A stretch of DNA of 64,000 nucleotides from Arthrobacter saudimassiliensis (GCA_900016675.1 LN483072.1:186001-250000); one strand, 5' to 3'. Numbered from the stretch's first letter, positions 1-8,847 are shown. Program-made: numbers and translations. Notes: generated by a model from the letters alone, not told the origin.

Positions 1-378
1 ACCTGCACGCAGCGCGCCGATGAGCTGCAGGCCCGCGGCGTCCCGGCGGACCGGTTGGCGCGGCTGCACGCCCCGATCGGCCTGGACATCGGCGCCGCCA
101 CCCCGCAGGAGATCGCCGTCGCGGTGTTCGCCGAAGTCCTGGCCAAGCGCACCGGACGCACCGGGCTGCCGCTGTCGCTCGGCTCCGGCGCCCTGCATGG
201 GACGGGCGACGCTGCGCCCGCGCACCCCGGCACCACGCCGGCGGGTACCGCAGGCACTGCCCCGGGCGATGCCGTGCCCGCCGTCCCCACCGGACAACAA
301 GCTGCCGGGCGCCCGCCCGGACCCGCACCCCGCGGCGGCACCGCCGCCACGATTCCGGAGGTCGGCCCGTGGACCTGA
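1..378 (+). CDS. XdhC/CoxI-family protein, C-terminal part (5' end outside window)
   Basis: Frame 1 is open from the window edge to a TGA at 376-378, giving about 125 residues. The segment LHAPIGLDIGAATPQEIAVAVFAEV is the conserved C-terminal helix of the XdhC Rossmann domain (usually LxxPIGLDIGAxTPxEIAxSIxAE). XdhC-family proteins bind and help insert or sulfurate the molybdenum cofactor of xanthine-dehydrogenase-type enzymes. The last 65 residues are a Gly/Pro/Ala-rich tail not typical of the family. The stop overlaps the GTG of the FAD-subunit gene, so it is the first visible gene of a molybdenum hydroxylase operon. The N-terminal domain cannot be seen. Confidence 0.8.
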   Translation, partial: TCTQRADELQARGVPADRLARLHAPIGLDIGAATPQEIAVAVFAEVLAKRTGRTGLPLSLGSGALHGTGDAAPAHPGTTPAGTAGTAPGDAVPAVPTGQQAAGRPPGPAPRGGTAATIPEVGPWT

Positions 379-1208
379 ACACCGTCACCGCCCACCTGCC
401 CACCGCCGACCCGGCGGCCTGGCAGCCCGGCGACGCCTGGCTCGCCGGCGGCACGGTGCTGTTTTCCTACGGCACCACGGCACGGCGGCTGCTGGACCTG
501 ACCGGTGCCGGATGGCAGGCGCTGACCGAGAGACCCGAGGGCTTGGAGATCGCCGCCACCTGCACCGTTGCCGAGCTGTTCGCATTCCCCGACCGGTCCG
601 CCCGCGCCGGACAGTGGCCGGCCCTGGACCTGGTGCGCCGCTGCTGCGAGTCCTTCGTCGCGTCGTTCAAGATCTGGAACGTGTCCACGGTCGGCGGGAA
701 CATCTGCACTGCCCTGCCCGCCGGGCCGATGACCTCGCTCACCGCGGCGCTGGACGGCGTCGCGCTCCTGCTGGCACCCGACGGCGACACCCGCCGGATA
801 CCGGTCGCCGAGCTGGTCACCGGCGACGGAAAGACGGCCCTGCAGCCCGGCGAGCTGCTGCGCAGCGTCAGCCTTCCGGCCGCCGCGCTGGGCGCCCGCA
901 CCGCGTTCCGGCGGCTGTCGCTGACCACCCTCGGCCGCTCCGGCGTACTGCTGATCGGCCGGCTCGACGCCGACGGCGGGTTCGTCCTCACCGTGACCGC
1001 TGCCGTCAAACGTCCCGTGCAGCTGCGGATGCCCGCAGTCCCCGGTTCGGCGGAGCTGGCCGCGGCCCTCGCGGACGCCATCGCCCCGGACCTGTGGCAC
1101 GACGACGTGCACGGACTGCCGGACTGGCGGCGGGACATGACGGGCCGGCTGGCCGAAGAGATCCGCGCTGAACTGGCCGCCGCGGCGGCGGAAGGAGCCA
1201 GGGCATGA
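369..1208 (+). CDS. FAD-binding subunit of a molybdopterin hydroxylase (YgfM/CoxM type)
   Basis: A 279-residue protein starting at GTG 369. It resembles the FAD-binding domain of molybdopterin dehydrogenases (PF00941). The flavin-binding motif is SFKIWNVSTVGGNICTALPAGPM at residues about 98-120, equivalent to the usual IRNxATxGGNxxxxxPxxD. A CO-dehydrogenase flavoprotein C-terminal domain follows (about 180-260). The subunit passes electrons from the Fe-S centres to NAD or another acceptor. It overlaps the XdhC-like gene by 10 bp and the next gene by ATGA, so translation is probably coupled. The substrate cannot be read from the sequence; purines are the family default. Confidence 0.88.
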   Translation: MDLNTVTAHLPTADPAAWQPGDAWLAGGTVLFSYGTTARRLLDLTGAGWQALTERPEGLEIAATCTVAELFAFPDRSARAGQWPALDLVRRCCESFVASFKIWNVSTVGGNICTALPAGPMTSLTAALDGVALLLAPDGDTRRIPVAELVTGDGKTALQPGELLRSVSLPAAALGARTAFRRLSLTTLGRSGVLLIGRLDADGGFVLTVTAAVKRPVQLRMPAVPGSAELAAALADAIAPDLWHDDVHGLPDWRRDMTGRLAEEIRAELAAAAAEGARA

Positions 1209-3979
1209 AGTTCACCCTCAACGGCCGGGAAACCGACGCTTCCCCCGCCCCGGGCCAGTGCCTGCGCACCTTCCTGCGCGAGCAGGGCAGCTTCGGCGTG
1301 AAGAAGGGCTGCGACGCCGGTGACTGCGGCGCGTGCACCGTGCACGTGGACGGCGCGCCGGTGCACTCCTGCCTGTTCCCCGCCGTGCGGGCCTCGGGCC
1401 GGGACGTCACCACCATCGAAGGCCTGGCCGGGCCGGACGAGCAGCTGCATCCGATGCAGCAGCAGTTCCTGGACGCCCAGGGCTTCCAGTGCGGCTTCTG
1501 CACCGCCGGCATGGTGATGACTGCCGCCACCTTCTCCGAGGACCAGCGGCAGGACCTGCCGCGCAACCTCAAGGGCAACCTCTGCCGCTGCACCGGCTAC
1601 CGGGCGGTCGAGGACGCGGTCCTCGGCCGGAAGAACGTGGACGACGGCGGTGCCTCCGGGGAGGACTCCCCCGTGGGCCGCTGCGCCCCCGCACCGGCCG
1701 GCCCGGACATCGTCACCGGGCGGGCCGCCTACACCCTGGATGCCCCCGCTCCGCCCGGCATGCTGCACCTGAAGCTGCTGCGCTCCCCGCACGCCCATGC
1801 CCGGATCCTCTCGATCGACACGTCCGCCGCGCTGGCCTTTCCCGGCGTCGAGGCCGTCTTCACCCATCTGGACGCTCCGGAGCGCCGGTTCTCCACCGCC
1901 CAGCACGAGCTGCACACCGACGATCCCGAGGACACCCGGGTGCTGGACGACGTCGTCCGGTTCAAGGGCCAGCGGGTGGCGGCGGTGGCCGCCGCCACCG
2001 TCGCCGCCGCCGAGGAGGGCGTGCGCCGGCTGCGCGTCGAATACGAGCCGCTGCCGGCGGTGCACGACGTCGATGCCGCCCTCGCCCCCGACGCGGTCCT
2101 GCTGCATCCGGACGCCCCGGGCGCCGTCGGCAACACCGTGGCCGAAGTCCACTCGGTGATCGGCGACCCGGCGGCGGCGCTGGCGGCGGCCGACGTCGTG
2201 CATGAGGGCACCTACGAGAGCCAGCGGCTGGCGCATGTGGCGCTGGAGACGCATGCGGCCCGCGCCTGGTTCGACGACGCGGGGCGGCTCACGGTCCGCA
2301 CCTCCTCCCAGGTCCCGTTCCTGGTCCGGCGTACCCTGTGCCGGCTGTTCGACCTCGAGCTCGGCCAGGTGCGGGTGCTGGCCGGGCGGGTCGGCGGCGG
2401 GTTCGGCGGCAAGCAGGAGGTGCTGGTCGAGGATCTGGTGACGCTGGCCGCGCTGCGCCTGCGCCGGCCGGTGCAGCTGGAGTTCACCCGCGAGGAGCAG
2501 TTCGCCGCCGCCACCACCCGGCATCCCTTCCGGGTCCGGGTGAAGGCCGGCGCCTCCGCCGACGGTACGCTGACCGCCCTCGAGGTGGACGCCACCGCCA
2601 ACACCGGCGCCTACGGCAACCATGGCCCCGGCGTGATGTTCCACGGCTGCGGCGAGTCGGTCGCCGTGTACCGGTGCGCGAACAAGCGGGTGGACGCCCG
2701 CTCGGTCTACACCAACACCGTCCCGGCCGGCGCGTTCCGCGGCTACGGGCTGAGCCAGATGGTCTTCGCCGTGGAGTCCGCCATGGACGAGCTGGCGCGC
2801 GGCCTGGGCATGGATCCGCTGGAGTTCCGGGCCCGCAACGTGGTGGCCGAGGGCAACCCGATGGTGTCCACCTCGGCGGAACCGGCGGAGGATGTGCACT
2901 ACGGCAGCTACGGGCTGGACCAGTGCATCTCCCTGGTCCGCGGGGCGCTGGCCGCCGGCCGGGAGGATCCGGCGCGCTCCGGCGCCGGGCTGGAGCCGGA
3001 CTGGCTGATCGGCGAGGGCTCGGCGCTCTCGATGATCGACACCGTGCCGCCGCGCGGCCACGTCTCCCATGCCCGTGCCGCGCTGCTGCCGGACGGACGG
3101 TACGGGCTCGACGTCGGCACCGCCGAATTCGGCAACGGCACCACCACCGTCCACGCCCAGCTGGCCGCCTCGGCCCTGCACACCGAACCCGGCCGGGTGG
3201 TGATCCGCCAGTCGGACACCGACCTGGTGGACCATGACACCGGCGCGTACGGCTCCACCGGCACCGTGGTGGCCGGCAAGGCCTCGCTGGCCGCCGCGGC
3301 GGAACTCGCTGTGCGGCTCGTGGGTTTCGCCGCCTCGCTGTTCGCCGGCACCTCGGCGCAGGTGCGCCTGGCCGCCGACGCCGTCGAGTGCGGGGAAGAG
3401 CGGATTCCGCTGGCCGAGGTGGCCCGCAGGGCGGCGGAGGCCGGCGTCGACCTGTCCGCCGAGGGCCGCTGGGGCGGCACTCCCCGCTCGGTCGCGTTCA
3501 ACGTGCAGGGCTTCCGCGTGGCCGTGCAACCGGGCACCGGTGAGCTGCGGATCCTGCAGAGCGTGCAGGCGGCCGACGCCGGTGTGGTGATGAACCCGCT
3601 GCAGTGCCGCGGCCAGGTGGAGGGCGGCGTGGCCCAGGCCCTCGGCGCGGCGTTGTTCGAGGAGGTGCGGGTGGGTGCCGACGGTGACGTCGAGACCCGG
3701 ATCCTGCGCCAGTACCACGTGCCGACCTTCGCGGACGTGCCGCGGACCGAGGTGTTCTTCGCCGAGACCAGCGACGAGCTGGGCCCGATGGGCGCCAAGT
3801 CGATGAGCGAAAGCCCGTTCAACCCGGTGGCCCCGGCCCTGGCGAACGCGGTGCGCAGCGCCACCGGCGTGCGTTTTGCCCGGCTGCCGCTGGCCCGCGA
3901 CGTGCTGTACCTGGGCCTGCGGGACGGCGTCCAGCCGGACCGGTCCGGGCTGCAGGCCGAGGCCGACGTCCCGGCCTGA
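1205..3979 (+). CDS. Fused [2Fe-2S] / molybdopterin-binding subunit of a xanthine-dehydrogenase-family hydroxylase
   Basis: 924 residues. The N-terminal 150 hold a plant-type ferredoxin domain (CDAGDCGACTVHVDG) and a second [2Fe-2S] helical domain (CGFCTAGMVM and NLCRCTGY). The remainder is the aldehyde oxidase/xanthine dehydrogenase hammerhead and Moco-binding region, with GGGFGGKQE near 400 and AFRGYG near 510. The catalytic Glu seems kept within GAKSMSESP near 865, where classical XDH has GxGEPP. Domain order (separate FAD subunit, Fe-S fused to Mo) matches E. coli YgfM/XdhD rather than classical XdhAB. It probably hydroxylates a purine or N-heterocycle in the cytoplasm; the exact substrate is not determinable. 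Confidence 0.87.
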   Translation: MKFTLNGRETDASPAPGQCLRTFLREQGSFGVKKGCDAGDCGACTVHVDGAPVHSCLFPAVRASGRDVTTIEGLAGPDEQLHPMQQQFLDAQGFQCGFCTAGMVMTAATFSEDQRQDLPRNLKGNLCRCTGYRAVEDAVLGRKNVDDGGASGEDSPVGRCAPAPAGPDIVTGRAAYTLDAPAPPGMLHLKLLRSPHAHARILSIDTSAALAFPGVEAVFTHLDAPERRFSTAQHELHTDDPEDTRVLDDVVRFKGQRVAAVAAATVAAAEEGVRRLRVEYEPLPAVHDVDAALAPDAVLLHPDAPGAVGNTVAEVHSVIGDPAAALAAADVVHEGTYESQRLAHVALETHAARAWFDDAGRLTVRTSSQVPFLVRRTLCRLFDLELGQVRVLAGRVGGGFGGKQEVLVEDLVTLAALRLRRPVQLEFTREEQFAAATTRHPFRVRVKAGASADGTLTALEVDATANTGAYGNHGPGVMFHGCGESVAVYRCANKRVDARSVYTNTVPAGAFRGYGLSQMVFAVESAMDELARGLGMDPLEFRARNVVAEGNPMVSTSAEPAEDVHYGSYGLDQCISLVRGALAAGREDPARSGAGLEPDWLIGEGSALSMIDTVPPRGHVSHARAALLPDGRYGLDVGTAEFGNGTTTVHAQLAASALHTEPGRVVIRQSDTDLVDHDTGAYGSTGTVVAGKASLAAAAELAVRLVGFAASLFAGTSAQVRLAADAVECGEERIPLAEVARRAAEAGVDLSAEGRWGGTPRSVAFNVQGFRVAVQPGTGELRILQSVQAADAGVVMNPLQCRGQVEGGVAQALGAALFEEVRVGADGDVETRILRQYHVPTFADVPRTEVFFAETSDELGPMGAKSMSESPFNPVAPALANAVRSATGVRFARLPLARDVLYLGLRDGVQPDRSGLQAEADVPA

Positions 3980-3995
3980 CGGGAAGCCCGGCGGT

Positions 3996-4030
3996 GCCCA
4001 GGCGGGCCGGCGCGTCCGGCCTGCCTGGGC
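3996..4030 (+). terminator. Hairpin terminator after the molybdenum hydroxylase operon
   Basis: Arms 3996-4010 and 4016-4030 pair over 15 positions with one G/T wobble around a 5-nt loop. It sits 16 bp after the hydroxylase stop codon. There is no U tract. The right arm runs into the heptamer repeat. Confidence 0.55.
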
Positions 4031-4075
4031 TCAGGGCTCAGGGCTCAGGGCTCAGGGCTCAGGGCTCAGGGCTCA
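4027..4075. repeat. Seven perfect tandem copies of GGGCTCA
   Basis: Forty-nine bases are seven uninterrupted copies of the heptamer GGGCTCA. The first copy overlaps the right arm of the terminator hairpin at 3996-4030. It is intergenic, between the hydroxylase stop and the convergent monooxygenase stop at 4124. Such short arrays often vary in copy number by slipped-strand replication. Confidence 0.95.
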
Positions 4076-4123
4076 GATGAGGCAGCCCCAGGCGGCTAGC
4101 TCCGTGAGTTCCGGGCCGGCGGG

Positions 4124-5815
4124 TTAAGACGCGGCGGCCACGGGCATGCCTGAGCCCTCCGAAGCAACAGGCATGGCAGCGCCAAGTGCCGCTGCGAAGG
4201 ACATGACGTCGGCAGGCAGGACCTCACCTCGCCAGGCAATGTGCTGGTCCTGGCGGGCGATGAGGAACGGCACGTTGTACGCCGGGTCGTTTAAGGCTTC
4301 CGGCACATGCACGGCAGCCACAGGCAGCCCTGCCCCGCGTGCTTCCTCCGCCCACCGGAAGGCGTCCTGCGGGTTCGCGACAGCGATCAGCGTGTACCAC
4401 GGTCCTAGCCAGTCATAGAGCGAGGAGCCATCTTCGCGCCATACATGGGGCAGGCGGCACCCAGGAACCGTGGAGGGCGTGTAGGACCCCATGGTGTAGC
4501 CGGGAGGCGTCCCGTCAGGAATGATGATGGGGCTGTCTTGGTAGGAGTAGCCGAAGTTGAGCCCGGCGGCGGCGAACTGCTGGACGTTCAGCTGATAAGC
4601 GAGCGCACCAAAGGCCGCCCGGGCTTCTTCCCCGATGCTGCCGTCCGCCTCCAAGTCCGCGGGGATGTCGGTGGCCTTGATCTTGCGCAGGTGCGACATC
4701 GCGAAGGCTGAAACCTGCTCGGTGATTGGCTGCCGTTCCGCCGCGTAGGCATCGAGGATGGCAGGTGATGCCCATCCGGAGATCACCGCACCAAGCGCCC
4801 ATGCCAAGTTCAGGCCGTCGGCGATTCCGGCGTTCATGCCGTAGCCGCCGTACGGAACCCACAGGTGTGCGGCGTCCCCAGCGATGAACATCCGGCGGTC
4901 CCGGAACCTGTTGGCCACCAGCCGGCGGGCTGTCCAGTCCTCGTGCGAGAGCGTTTCATAAGCCATCTCCTCCGACAGACCGAGGATGTCCCGGACCGCC
5001 TGGTCCCGGTCCACGCCGCCCTGCGCAGCCTCCGCTTCGCTGAGGTAGGTGTGGATCAGGAATGTCCCGGTCCCGTCAATGGAGAAGACATGGCCGCAAC
5101 GACGCTCGTTGTAGACGTAGTAGCACCACGCCTTTCCCGCAGTCATCCGCGCGTAGAGCTCCGGCACCCGGACGCAGGTGGACTGGACCTGCTGCAGCAC
5201 CGGGTCGCCGAGCAGCGAGGCGCCGATGGCTTTGCGGACCATGGACCTGCCCCCGTCCGCCCCGACGAGGTACCTACCCCGGAGCTCGACAGTGCCGTCC
5301 GTTCCCACTGGCCGGACCACTGCGGTCACCGCGTCATCGTCCTGCCGGACCTCCACGACCTCCGTTCCGTTACGCAGTGATACTCGCTCCAAACCTGCCA
5401 CATGCTCTTCGAGGATGGGTTCCAGGAACTGCTGGTTGACCCGGTGTGGAGCCTCTGCCGCCGCCCACGCGGTGTCCGGTCCGTTCCCGGTGCCAGCCAT
5501 CCGCGCGTCTGGCGAAGGGAGGTGGATCCGGCCGAACTCGGTGCCCGTCACGGCAGTGAGGAAGGCTATGTCGTGCGGGTGGTCTGAGGGCATGCCCGCC
5601 TGCCGGATACGATCGGCCAAGCCGAAGCGTCGGAATGCCTCCATGGTCCGGGCAGACACGTGGTTGCATTTCACGTTCGGCCTGTGGAGGTAGGGGTCCT
5701 TCTCCAGGACGATGACGGTGGCGCCGCGTGCAGCGAGGTCCATGGCGGTCATCAGGCCGACCGGCCCGCCGCCCACGATCAGGACGTCTGCGTCGAGTGC
5801 TGCTGGGTGGTGCAT
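4124..5815 (-). CDS. FAD-dependent aromatic hydroxylase (class A flavoprotein monooxygenase, PF01494)
   Basis: 563 residues. The N-terminal Rossmann motif is DVLIVGGGPVGLMTAMDLA with Glu ending the second strand (VIVLEKDP). The second FAD motif is GDAAHLWVPYGGYGMNAGIADG, followed by NLAWALGA, typical of phenol/MhpA/TfdB-type hydroxylases. A thioredoxin-like C-terminal region is probable. Such enzymes insert one O2 atom into an aromatic ring using NAD(P)H. The ATG at 5815 is preferred because GGAG lies 9 nt upstream; a TTG five codons earlier overlaps that site. It lies 19 bp downstream of an MHS transporter on the same strand, so the two probably form a catabolic operon under the divergent LysR regulator. 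Substrate unknown. Confidence 0.85.
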   Translation of the reverse strand: MHHPAALDADVLIVGGGPVGLMTAMDLAARGATVIVLEKDPYLHRPNVKCNHVSARTMEAFRRFGLADRIRQAGMPSDHPHDIAFLTAVTGTEFGRIHLPSPDARMAGTGNGPDTAWAAAEAPHRVNQQFLEPILEEHVAGLERVSLRNGTEVVEVRQDDDAVTAVVRPVGTDGTVELRGRYLVGADGGRSMVRKAIGASLLGDPVLQQVQSTCVRVPELYARMTAGKAWCYYVYNERRCGHVFSIDGTGTFLIHTYLSEAEAAQGGVDRDQAVRDILGLSEEMAYETLSHEDWTARRLVANRFRDRRMFIAGDAAHLWVPYGGYGMNAGIADGLNLAWALGAVISGWASPAILDAYAAERQPITEQVSAFAMSHLRKIKATDIPADLEADGSIGEEARAAFGALAYQLNVQQFAAAGLNFGYSYQDSPIIIPDGTPPGYTMGSYTPSTVPGCRLPHVWREDGSSLYDWLGPWYTLIAVANPQDAFRWAEEARGAGLPVAAVHVPEALNDPAYNVPFLIARQDQHIAWRGEVLPADVMSFAAALGAAMPVASEGSGMPVAAAS

Positions 5816-5834
5816 GTGGTCAAACTCCAATCGA

Positions 5835-7169
5835 CTAACGAATTGACGTCAGGTCCCGCTTGCTGCTTTCGGGCATAACGAACAGGGCGACGGCGCAGGC
5901 CGCGAGAACCGCGATCCAGGTGCCGCCGAGGGCCGGCAGGCCCCCGGCGGAGGCGGCGAGGGCACCGGCGAAGATGGGGGTGAAGCCAGCACCGAGCGCA
6001 GATGCTCCTTGGAAGGCCAGAGAGGAGCCGGTGAACCGCACGGCTGTGGGGAAAAGCTCCGCTAGGAAGGCCGCGAGCGGGCCGAGGATGATGCCCTGGA
6101 CCGCCTGGGCCGCAATAACCGCCACCCCGAACAGGAGGTTGTCTCCAGCATCGATCATTAGCAGGAGCGGATAGGCCAGAAGGATGGCCCCAGCGATGCC
6201 CACTCCGATGACGGGCCGGCGGCCCCAGCGGTCACTGAGCCGGGCCGCGAGCAGGGTGGTCAGGAACAGGGCCAGGGCGGAGGCCACTTTGGCGTTCAGT
6301 GCGAAGGTCTGGTCCACTCCCTGGGCGGTTGCGTGGCTGAGCCCCCAAACGCTGGCCATACCGGAAATGGTGAGCTGGGAGACGGCAACAAGGGTTCCGA
6401 GCACCAGCACTTTCGGTGACTTGGACAGCACCGCGATCAACGGGACCCGGCGCTCTTCGGCTTCCCGGTCGAACTGGACGAACATGGGGCTCTCCACAAC
6501 CTTGAGCCGGACGAACATCCCGATCAGGACGAGGACGACGCTCAGCAGGAAGGGAATGCGCCAGCCCCAGCTGAGGAACTGGTCCTCCGGAAGCAGAGAG
6601 AACAGCCCGAGGACACCGGCAGACAGGATCGAGCCGGCCGGAGCGCCGAGATTGGCGAAGGAGGCGGCGAAACCCCGTTTGCCGCCGGGGGCGTGCTCCA
6701 AGGCAATGAGCATCGCCCCGCCCCACTCGCCGCCGACAGCAAAGCCCTGGATGATGCGCAGGGCCACCAGTGCCAGCGGCGCCGCGAGCCCGATCTGCTC
6801 ATAGGTGGGCAGCAACCCGATCAGCGCAGTGGCGATGCCCATAAGCAGCATGGTCGTGACGAGGACTCCCTTACGTCCCAGACGATCGCCGAAGTGGCCG
6901 AAGACGATTCCACCCAAGGGGCGGGCGACGTAGCCGGCAGCAAGGGTTCCAAAGGAGGCGACCGTGGCCATCCCGGGACTGAGTGAGGCGAAGAAGACCT
7001 GGGAAAAGACCAGGGCCGAGGCGCTGGCATACAGCATGAAGTCATAGAACTCGATGGCGCTGCCGAGAAAGCTGGAGGCCAGAATCCGCTTCATTTGGGG
7101 GGTGTTAAGCGATTCGCTGCCGCGGGTGGCGGGTGCGGGGCCGGGCGGCAATGTGGGGAGGGTGCTCAT
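5835..7169 (-). CDS. MFS transporter, metabolite:H+ symporter (MHS) type
   Basis: 444 residues with about 12 hydrophobic segments. The start of TM1, GSAIEFYDFMLYASASALVF, is the MHS-family signature (ShiA, YhjE, ProP-like). The loop 2-3 motif GDRLGRKGVLV and the loop 8-9 copy LSDRWGRRPVI are both present. It likely imports an organic acid or aromatic acid with protons across the plasma membrane. ATG 7169 is chosen because GAGGAG lies 9 nt upstream; the frame is open further up but lacks conserved residues. The adjoining hydroxylase suggests it carries that enzyme's substrate. Confidence 0.87.
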   Translation of the reverse strand: MSTLPTLPPGPAPATRGSESLNTPQMKRILASSFLGSAIEFYDFMLYASASALVFSQVFFASLSPGMATVASFGTLAAGYVARPLGGIVFGHFGDRLGRKGVLVTTMLLMGIATALIGLLPTYEQIGLAAPLALVALRIIQGFAVGGEWGGAMLIALEHAPGGKRGFAASFANLGAPAGSILSAGVLGLFSLLPEDQFLSWGWRIPFLLSVVLVLIGMFVRLKVVESPMFVQFDREAEERRVPLIAVLSKSPKVLVLGTLVAVSQLTISGMASVWGLSHATAQGVDQTFALNAKVASALALFLTTLLAARLSDRWGRRPVIGVGIAGAILLAYPLLLMIDAGDNLLFGVAVIAAQAVQGIILGPLAAFLAELFPTAVRFTGSSLAFQGASALGAGFTPIFAGALAASAGGLPALGGTWIAVLAACAVALFVMPESSKRDLTSIR

Positions 7170-7255
7170 CCTCGAACTCCTCGTGACGTCGGACGGCAGG
7201 GCCGTTGGGTAGGGGGACCTCCTGAGTGTGTCAAGGGTCACTTCGTCAGGCAATG

Positions 7256-7266
7256 ACAAGTATTGT
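7256..7266. promoter_or_regulatory. Short inverted repeat ACAA-GTA-TTGT in the LysR/MFS divergent promoter
   Basis: The 121-bp gap between the divergent MFS gene and LysR gene contains ACAA-N3-TTGT, 25 bp upstream of the LysR start. LysR-type regulators commonly bind interrupted palindromes in such divergent regions. That this one is the operator is inference only. Confidence 0.3.
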
Positions 7267-7290
7267 GGTTGATAGTTCAAGGAGGTTGAA

Positions 7291-8253
7291 GTGAGCGTAC
7301 CCCTCTCCCTGCGGCAGCTGGAGTACTACCGCGCCGTCGTGGAAACGGGATCCATCACCCGGGCAGCTGAGCGCCTGCACGTGTCACCGGGCGGCATCTC
7401 GCTGGCGATCACCCAGCTCGAGCAGGAGCTCCAGGTGCAGCTGATGATCCGCACCAGGGGCAAGGGTGTGGTCGTCACCGATGCCGGACGCAGCGTGTAT
7501 GACAGCGCGCGCAGGGTAGCCCGGAGCGTCGAGGACATCCGGGAAGTCGCAGGGTCGGTGCGCACCGAGCTCCGCGGCGCGCTCAGGATCGGGGTGTTCA
7601 ATACCCTGTCGCCCTGGCTGTTTCCCCAGATTGCCGAGCACTTCGCTGCCGAACACCCGGCCGTGGACCTGCAGTTGAACGAGGGCCCGTCCGCAGAGCT
7701 GCAGAACGGCATCCTTCAGGGACGGCTTGACGCCGCCCTCCTCTACGAAAATCACCTTTCCTCCGAGGTAGAGTTTGAGCGCCTTACCCCGGTTCGGCTG
7801 CAGCTGGCCGTCTGCGCCGGGCACCCGCTCGCAACCATGGACGCAATACCACTGAGCTACCTGCGTGAGGAGTCTGCGGTCCTGCTGGCCATGCGGCCAG
7901 CGACTGATCACGTCGAGGAGATCCTCCGCAACGCCGGGGTAGCCCCAAAGGTGCGCTGGCGAAGCGCCAACGTGGAGACCATCCGCTCACTCGTGGCCAG
8001 GGGGCTGGGTTACACCATCATCATGGGCCGCCCCCACGGGGATCAGACCTATGACGGACGCCCCCTCGTCTATCGGCCGATCGCAGACGACCTGCCACCA
8101 AACTTTATCGGTCTCGCTACAGCCCCGGGCGCGAGACGTATGGCGCGATTGGATGCCCTTGCCGACTACTGCAGGCATGCCCTAAGCACCGGCTCCCTGA
8201 CGGCACCCGGCGCGGACGGCGAAGGCCAGGAGCCGCTGCACGGAAGAGCCTGA
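7291..8253 (+). CDS. LysR-family transcriptional regulator
   Basis: 320 residues. The winged HTH is at residues 6-65 (LRQLEYYRAVVETGSITRAA, then LHVSPGGISLAITQLEQEL), followed by a linker helix and a periplasmic-binding-protein-like effector domain (about 95-300). GTG 7291 has AAGGAGG about 6 nt upstream. The gene is divergent from the transporter/hydroxylase pair, the usual arrangement when a LysR protein activates the neighbouring catabolic operon in response to the substrate. The inducer is not identifiable. Confidence 0.92.
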   Translation: MSVPLSLRQLEYYRAVVETGSITRAAERLHVSPGGISLAITQLEQELQVQLMIRTRGKGVVVTDAGRSVYDSARRVARSVEDIREVAGSVRTELRGALRIGVFNTLSPWLFPQIAEHFAAEHPAVDLQLNEGPSAELQNGILQGRLDAALLYENHLSSEVEFERLTPVRLQLAVCAGHPLATMDAIPLSYLREESAVLLAMRPATDHVEEILRNAGVAPKVRWRSANVETIRSLVARGLGYTIIMGRPHGDQTYDGRPLVYRPIADDLPPNFIGLATAPGARRMARLDALADYCRHALSTGSLTAPGADGEGQEPLHGRA

Positions 8254-8296
8254 TTTGCGACGCCGCACCCCGCTGGCTAGAGTGGAGCACCCAAAT

Positions 8297-8312
8297 ACTA
8301 AGCCTACTTAGT
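8297..8312. promoter_or_regulatory. Perfect palindrome ACTAAG-CCTA-CTTAGT before the DUF892 gene
   Basis: Six-base arms with a 4-bp spacer, directly adjoining the Shine-Dalgarno TTAGGAG and ending 11 nt before the ATG. The TAAG-N4-CTTA core recurs at 13105-13116 and 15224-15235, upstream of two other stress-type genes. It is a candidate operator of a shared regulator, or an RNA hairpin masking the ribosome site. Confidence 0.5.
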
Positions 8313-8323
8313 TAGGAGTTCCC

Positions 8324-8824
8324 ATGGAACAGCTGAAGACCCCCGAAGAGATCCTCGCGTTCAAGCTTGGCAAGGCGCTGACCATGGAGGCAGGCGACCT
8401 GGACATGCTCGGCGAATTCGTGGAGAACGCGCAGCGCCAGGAGCTCAAGGACTTCTTCACGGAGCACCAGGAGCAGACCCGTGCCCAGGCCGACCGGCTG
8501 CGGAAGGTGTTTGAACTGCTTGGCCTCAACGCCAAGGAGGAGACCGCGCCGGCGCTGACCGGGCTGGCGAAGGAAGGCCGCACGGCCATGACCAACACGG
8601 CGGAGGAACTGGTGGATTCGGTGATCCTCGCCTCCGCCCTGGCCGCCGAGTACTACGAGGTGGCGGCGTACGAATCGCTGATCACCATGGTGCAGGCGCA
8701 GGGCGAGACCGAAGTCGCGGCCCTGCTGCAGGAAAGCCTGGACGAAGAGCGGCAGACCATCGCCCGCGCGCAGAAGCTGGCCGAAGCCGTGGCCAAGGAG
8801 TCTGCCGGCGTCGCCGCGAAGTAG
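8324..8824 (+). CDS. YciE/YciF-like ferritin-fold protein (DUF892)
   Basis: 166 residues, nearly all predicted helix. The N-terminus (LKTPEEILAFKLGKALTMEAGDLDML) and the E-rich helices with EYYEVAAYESLITMV and LLQESLDEERQT match the DUF892 family, a ferritin-like four-helix bundle induced by osmotic, desiccation or oxidative stress. Family metal ligands are Glu/His; several Glu are present but a di-iron site cannot be confirmed by eye. Monocistronic, followed by a strong bidirectional terminator. TTAGGAG precedes the ATG by 5 nt. Confidence 0.85.
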   Translation: MEQLKTPEEILAFKLGKALTMEAGDLDMLGEFVENAQRQELKDFFTEHQEQTRAQADRLRKVFELLGLNAKEETAPALTGLAKEGRTAMTNTAEELVDSVILASALAAEYYEVAAYESLITMVQAQGETEVAALLQESLDEERQTIARAQKLAEAVAKESAGVAAK

Positions 8825-8847
8825 CCATTCCTGAGCGTCCCACCTCT

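Noticed and set aside
467-3718. 1083-residue minus-strand frame antisense to the molybdenum hydroxylase genes
   Set aside because: Antisense to clearly conserved domains; His/Gly/Arg-rich without recognisable motifs; typical of GC-rich shadow frames.
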